Positions 8,162 to 10,000 of a stretch of DNA of 10,000 bases are shown here, piece after piece. Origin of the DNA: Neocallimastix lanati (nom. inval.) (Eukaryota > Neocallimastigomycota > Neocallimastigomycetes > Neocallimastigales > Neocallimastigaceae); the NCBI GenBank assembly GCA_016946835.1, contig JACVTC010000015.1, positions 40,001-50,000 of the forward strand. Direction: 5' to 3'. The notes under the pieces are model-generated. The model ran no database searches, was not told the DNA's origin, and saw only the letters and a list, made by a program, of their open reading frames with translations. Each line of letters begins with the position of its first letter. Position 1 is the stretch's first letter. A program made the position numbers and the translations under genes.

Positions 8162-8362
8162 ACCTTTTATATAACTCCACGAACCAACAGTATAAATGAT
8201 TTAGAGAATAGTTGTAAAGATTTAACTAAAATAATCTATGTATTTTTTTATATTAAAATTTATAAGATTTTCTTAATAATTTTATTTTTAAAAATTTTTA
8301 TTATATTTATATTGGAAATATTAATATATTTTTTATTTATTTATTTATTTATTTATATCTGA
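8162..8362 (+). other. Coding-like island, unrecognised
   Basis: A 66-codon stop-free frame follows a good splice-acceptor-like string (ATTATTACAG, ending at about 8160) and begins TFYITPRTNSINDLENSCKD. The first 25 codons use mixed, protein-like residues and are GC-richer than the flanks. The rest is a run of Ile, Phe, Leu and Tyr codons forced by A/T text and may be meaningless. There is no ATG at the start and no recognised family. It may be a relic exon. It could also be chance. Confidence 0.25.
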
Positions 8363-8665
8363 AATATTCATATACTTTTTTTTTTTTTTATTCTTTTATA
8401 TTGAATATATACAAGCAAAATTTATGTCAAGGCAACCAATGGATCGGTTATTTTTATCTTATTTTTTTTTTTTTTTTATTATTTCTTAATTTGCATTTTA
8501 GATTTTTTTTTTTTTTTTTTAAATTTTATAATTTAAAATGATAATTGTTTGTATATTTAATACTTTTTATTATTACTTCTTTGAACTGAATAGCGATTTA
8601 ATTACTATTATACACCATATATAATATTTGTTATAATAAATATAAATTTATATTATCACTTAATA
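8363..8665. other. AT-rich spacer
   Basis: Mostly T runs. A 21-codon ATG frame at 8424 (MSRQPMDRLFLSY, then poly-Phe) sits in a small GC-richer patch that runs straight into a T tract. It is not supportable as a gene. Confidence 0.4.
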
Positions 8666-8770
8666 AATAGATAGTCTTCTCTCTGAGAACTCCATCAAAG
8701 AAGAGGTGTACGTCCCTGAGAGAGAGATAAGTATTCCTAGATCTTTAAAAAAAAAATTACTAATTGAAAA
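8666..8770 (+). other. GC-richer island with an imperfect hairpin
   Basis: This is a conspicuous patch of G/C in an otherwise A/T desert. One frame reads SLLSENSIKEEVYVPEREISIPRS, about 34 codons between stops with no ATG. The same DNA contains CTTCTCTCT (8676-8684), which pairs with AGAGAGATAAG (8721-8731) with one bulged base across a 36-base loop. I checked for a tRNA: there is no TTCGA-type T-loop and no cloverleaf. It could be an exon fossil or a structured RNA piece; I cannot choose. Confidence 0.3.
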
Positions 8771-9170
8771 AAAGAAACTTAAACTATTTTAATTTTTAAA
8801 TATTTAATAATTATCATTAAAGATATAGTTTTATCAAAAGTTATACAACAATAATTTATTTTTAATTTTATTTTTTTTAGCTATATTATTATTATTATAA
8901 AAATTTTATTTATATAATTTTTTTTTTTATTATTATTATTTTTAATAATTTATAATAATATAAATTTTCATGTATTTTTTACGTGCATAATAAAAACTAT
9001 TAATAATAGTCATTATAAATCTATTACTCAATTAATATATTAATTGCATTGATTTGAATTTTTTTTTTTTTTTTTATTTGGACTAAGAATAAACATTATT
9101 TAATAATATTTATTAAAAAAAATATATGAAAATAAAATATATGAAATTTTTTACATTAATATTAAAAAAT
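8771..9170. other. Gene-free AT-rich spacer
   Basis: Only A/T homopolymers and TTA/ATT text are visible. No frame, RNA or repeat of note was seen. Confidence 0.55.
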
Positions 9171-9285
9171 TTACGTTATTAGTTTCGATGATGAAATGGC
9201 AAATTGATCATTAGTGTAAAAATCATTAATCACAATAGGTATAATATTAGAAAAGAAATTTTGGCAAACTCCACAAAATATGAAA

Positions 9286-9288
<3 letters not shown>
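9171..9288. other. Coding-like island next to poly-A
   Basis: On the minus strand a frame open across this patch reads CGVCQNFFSNIIPIVINDFYTNDQFAISSSK. On the plus strand another reads SFDDEMAN, stop, SLV, stop, KSLITIGIILEKKFWQTPQNMKS. Either could be decayed coding sequence. The plus-strand version looks protein-like but has two stops; the minus-strand version has none. An A29 run (9289-9317) abuts the patch. No family was recognised. Confidence 0.3.

Positions 9289-9317
<29 letters not shown>
9289..9317. repeat. Poly-A run of 29 bases
   Basis: A pure A tract separates the coding-like island at 9171-9288 from the open frame at 9337-9657. It could be an expanded homopolymer or a poly-A tail left by a retroposed insertion. 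No target-site duplication was recognised. Confidence 0.9.
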
Positions 9318-9319
<2 letters not shown>

Positions 9320-9336
9320 GACTCTCTTGAATGTGA

Positions 9337-9657
9337 TTGAAAGCGCAAAAAATCCAAAAAGACATAAATGAAAATAAATGTAATCTCTTGAAAATTCAAT
9401 TATGTACAATTATTTCTATTTTTATTTTTATTATAAATATAATTATTATAAAAACGTCTTCTTTCCCTCGAAACGATCTTTTAAGATTTCATATACTGCA
9501 TTTCCCCTCCTCCCAAGAAGGAGACACAGTAGTTAAAAAGAAAATCAATATTAAAACTGAGAATGACCTATTCTCAAGTTCTTCCCAATCCTTGAAATTT
9601 CATAATTTCCTGATGGGAATTGTAATATATGATTCCGGATCTGAAGTATTTCTATGA
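9337..9657 (+). CDS. Hypothetical membrane-anchored protein or exon
   Basis: This is an open frame of 106 codons ending with TGA. Its second half (about 9460-9657) is much richer in G and C than the flanks, as expected for real coding DNA here. The N-terminal part is basic (KAQKIQKDINENK). A strongly hydrophobic segment follows at residues 21-39 (QLCTIISIFIFIINIIIIK), then a polar stretch (SSFPRNDLLRF, SSQEGDTVVKKK), giving a signal-anchor, type II membrane layout. There is no in-frame ATG before residue 93, only a TTG at the start, so this is probably an exon of a longer gene whose first exon lies upstream, or a decayed gene. No clear splice acceptor was identified. I do not recognise a family. 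Confidence 0.4.
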   Translation: MKAQKIQKDINENKCNLLKIQLCTIISIFIFIINIIIIKTSSFPRNDLLRFHILHFPSSQEGDTVVKKKINIKTENDLFSSSSQSLKFHNFLMGIVIYDSGSEVFL

Positions 9658-9950
9658 ATTTATTGTTTCAACCAGACCTTTTCTATACAAACTAAGTAGT
9701 GAATAAAAATTTACTCTCAAAATATTATTAATAATGTGTCTTTTTTCTGATTCAAAATATTTAATGCAGTATTTTGTACAATATGTAAAAAAGATAATAT
9801 ATTACAATAACTTCTTATCGTGTTATTAATGTCATTATAAAAATTAATTTGAAAATAAAAATATTATGATTGTTTCAATTACAATTAAACTCTACAGATA
9901 TTTTTATACAAATTATATTTATTATTTTTATATATAATATTTATTAATTA
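9658..9950. other. Spacer after the hypothetical frame
   Basis: No supported gene. The first 60 bases (TTGTTTCAACCAGACC and on) keep a coding-like composition but are full of stops, so this may be a 3' untranslated or decayed region. The rest is A/T text. Confidence 0.4.
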
Positions 9951-10000
9951 TATTTATAATATTTATTATTTGTATTTATAATATTTATTATCTGTATTTA
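9951..10000. repeat. 22-bp tandem repeat running off the window
   Basis: Two copies of a 22-base unit beginning TATTTATAATATTTATTAT (9951-9972 and 9973-9994) differ by one base (TTTG versus TCTG). A third copy begins at 9995. The array continues beyond the end of the window, so its size is unknown. Confidence 0.85.

Noticed and set aside
8666-8770. tRNA gene
   Set aside because: No T-loop consensus, no acceptor stem pairing and no cloverleaf could be folded.
9289-9317. Retroposed gene with a poly-A tail
   Set aside because: The A run is of the same size as many others in the window, and no flanking duplication or reverse-transcriptase sequence was seen.

Overview
The base composition (extremely A+T rich, with many pure A or T runs of 20 to 30 bases), short GT...AG introns, and the two recognisable gene remnants point to a eukaryote with a very AT-rich nuclear genome. 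My best guess is an anaerobic gut fungus (Neocallimastigomycota). A multi-intron SGNH/GDSL esterase with a signal peptide and an ABCA-type transporter both fit that group. The assignment is inferred from gene style and composition; no rRNA or other phylogenetic marker is present. Dictyostelium-like amoebae are the main alternative.

Layout. Bases 1-3194 hold no gene I can support. They are dominated by low-complexity arrays: a 7-bp TTATTTA array (71-341), a TA-rich 12-bp array (686-740), a 22-bp duplication (1771-1828), three to four copies of a roughly 67-bp unit (2003-2280) and a clean 55-bp minisatellite (2307-2691). Bases 3195-4824 hold a four-exon secreted SGNH/GDSL hydrolase on the + strand. 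It carries several small insertions, including a pair of compensating ones that erase the catalytic GDS block. Immediately downstream, 4841-4998 is bounded by a GC-richer inverted repeat that looks like a small terminal-inverted-repeat element. Bases 5000-6598 are AT-rich spacer with nested palindromes (5377-5433) and long homopolymers. Bases 6599-7484 (minus strand) are the remains of the last nucleotide-binding domain of an ABC transporter of subfamily A. This remnant lacks Walker A and carries stops, frameshifts and a 4-bp tandem duplication. Bases 7485-9336 are spacer with small coding-like islands (8162-8236, 8666-8770, 9171-9288). Bases 9337-9657 (+ strand) are a 106-codon open frame with a membrane anchor and no recognised family. 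The window ends in a 22-bp repeat.

The genes do not form a pathway. The window reads as a gene-poor, decaying stretch in which two degraded genes sit among expanding simple repeats. The main uncertainty is whether the single-base insertions in A/T runs are real mutations or assembly errors. The lost Walker A region, the nonsense codons and the 4-bp duplication in the ABC gene are harder to explain as read errors. I found no convincing novel multi-gene system.
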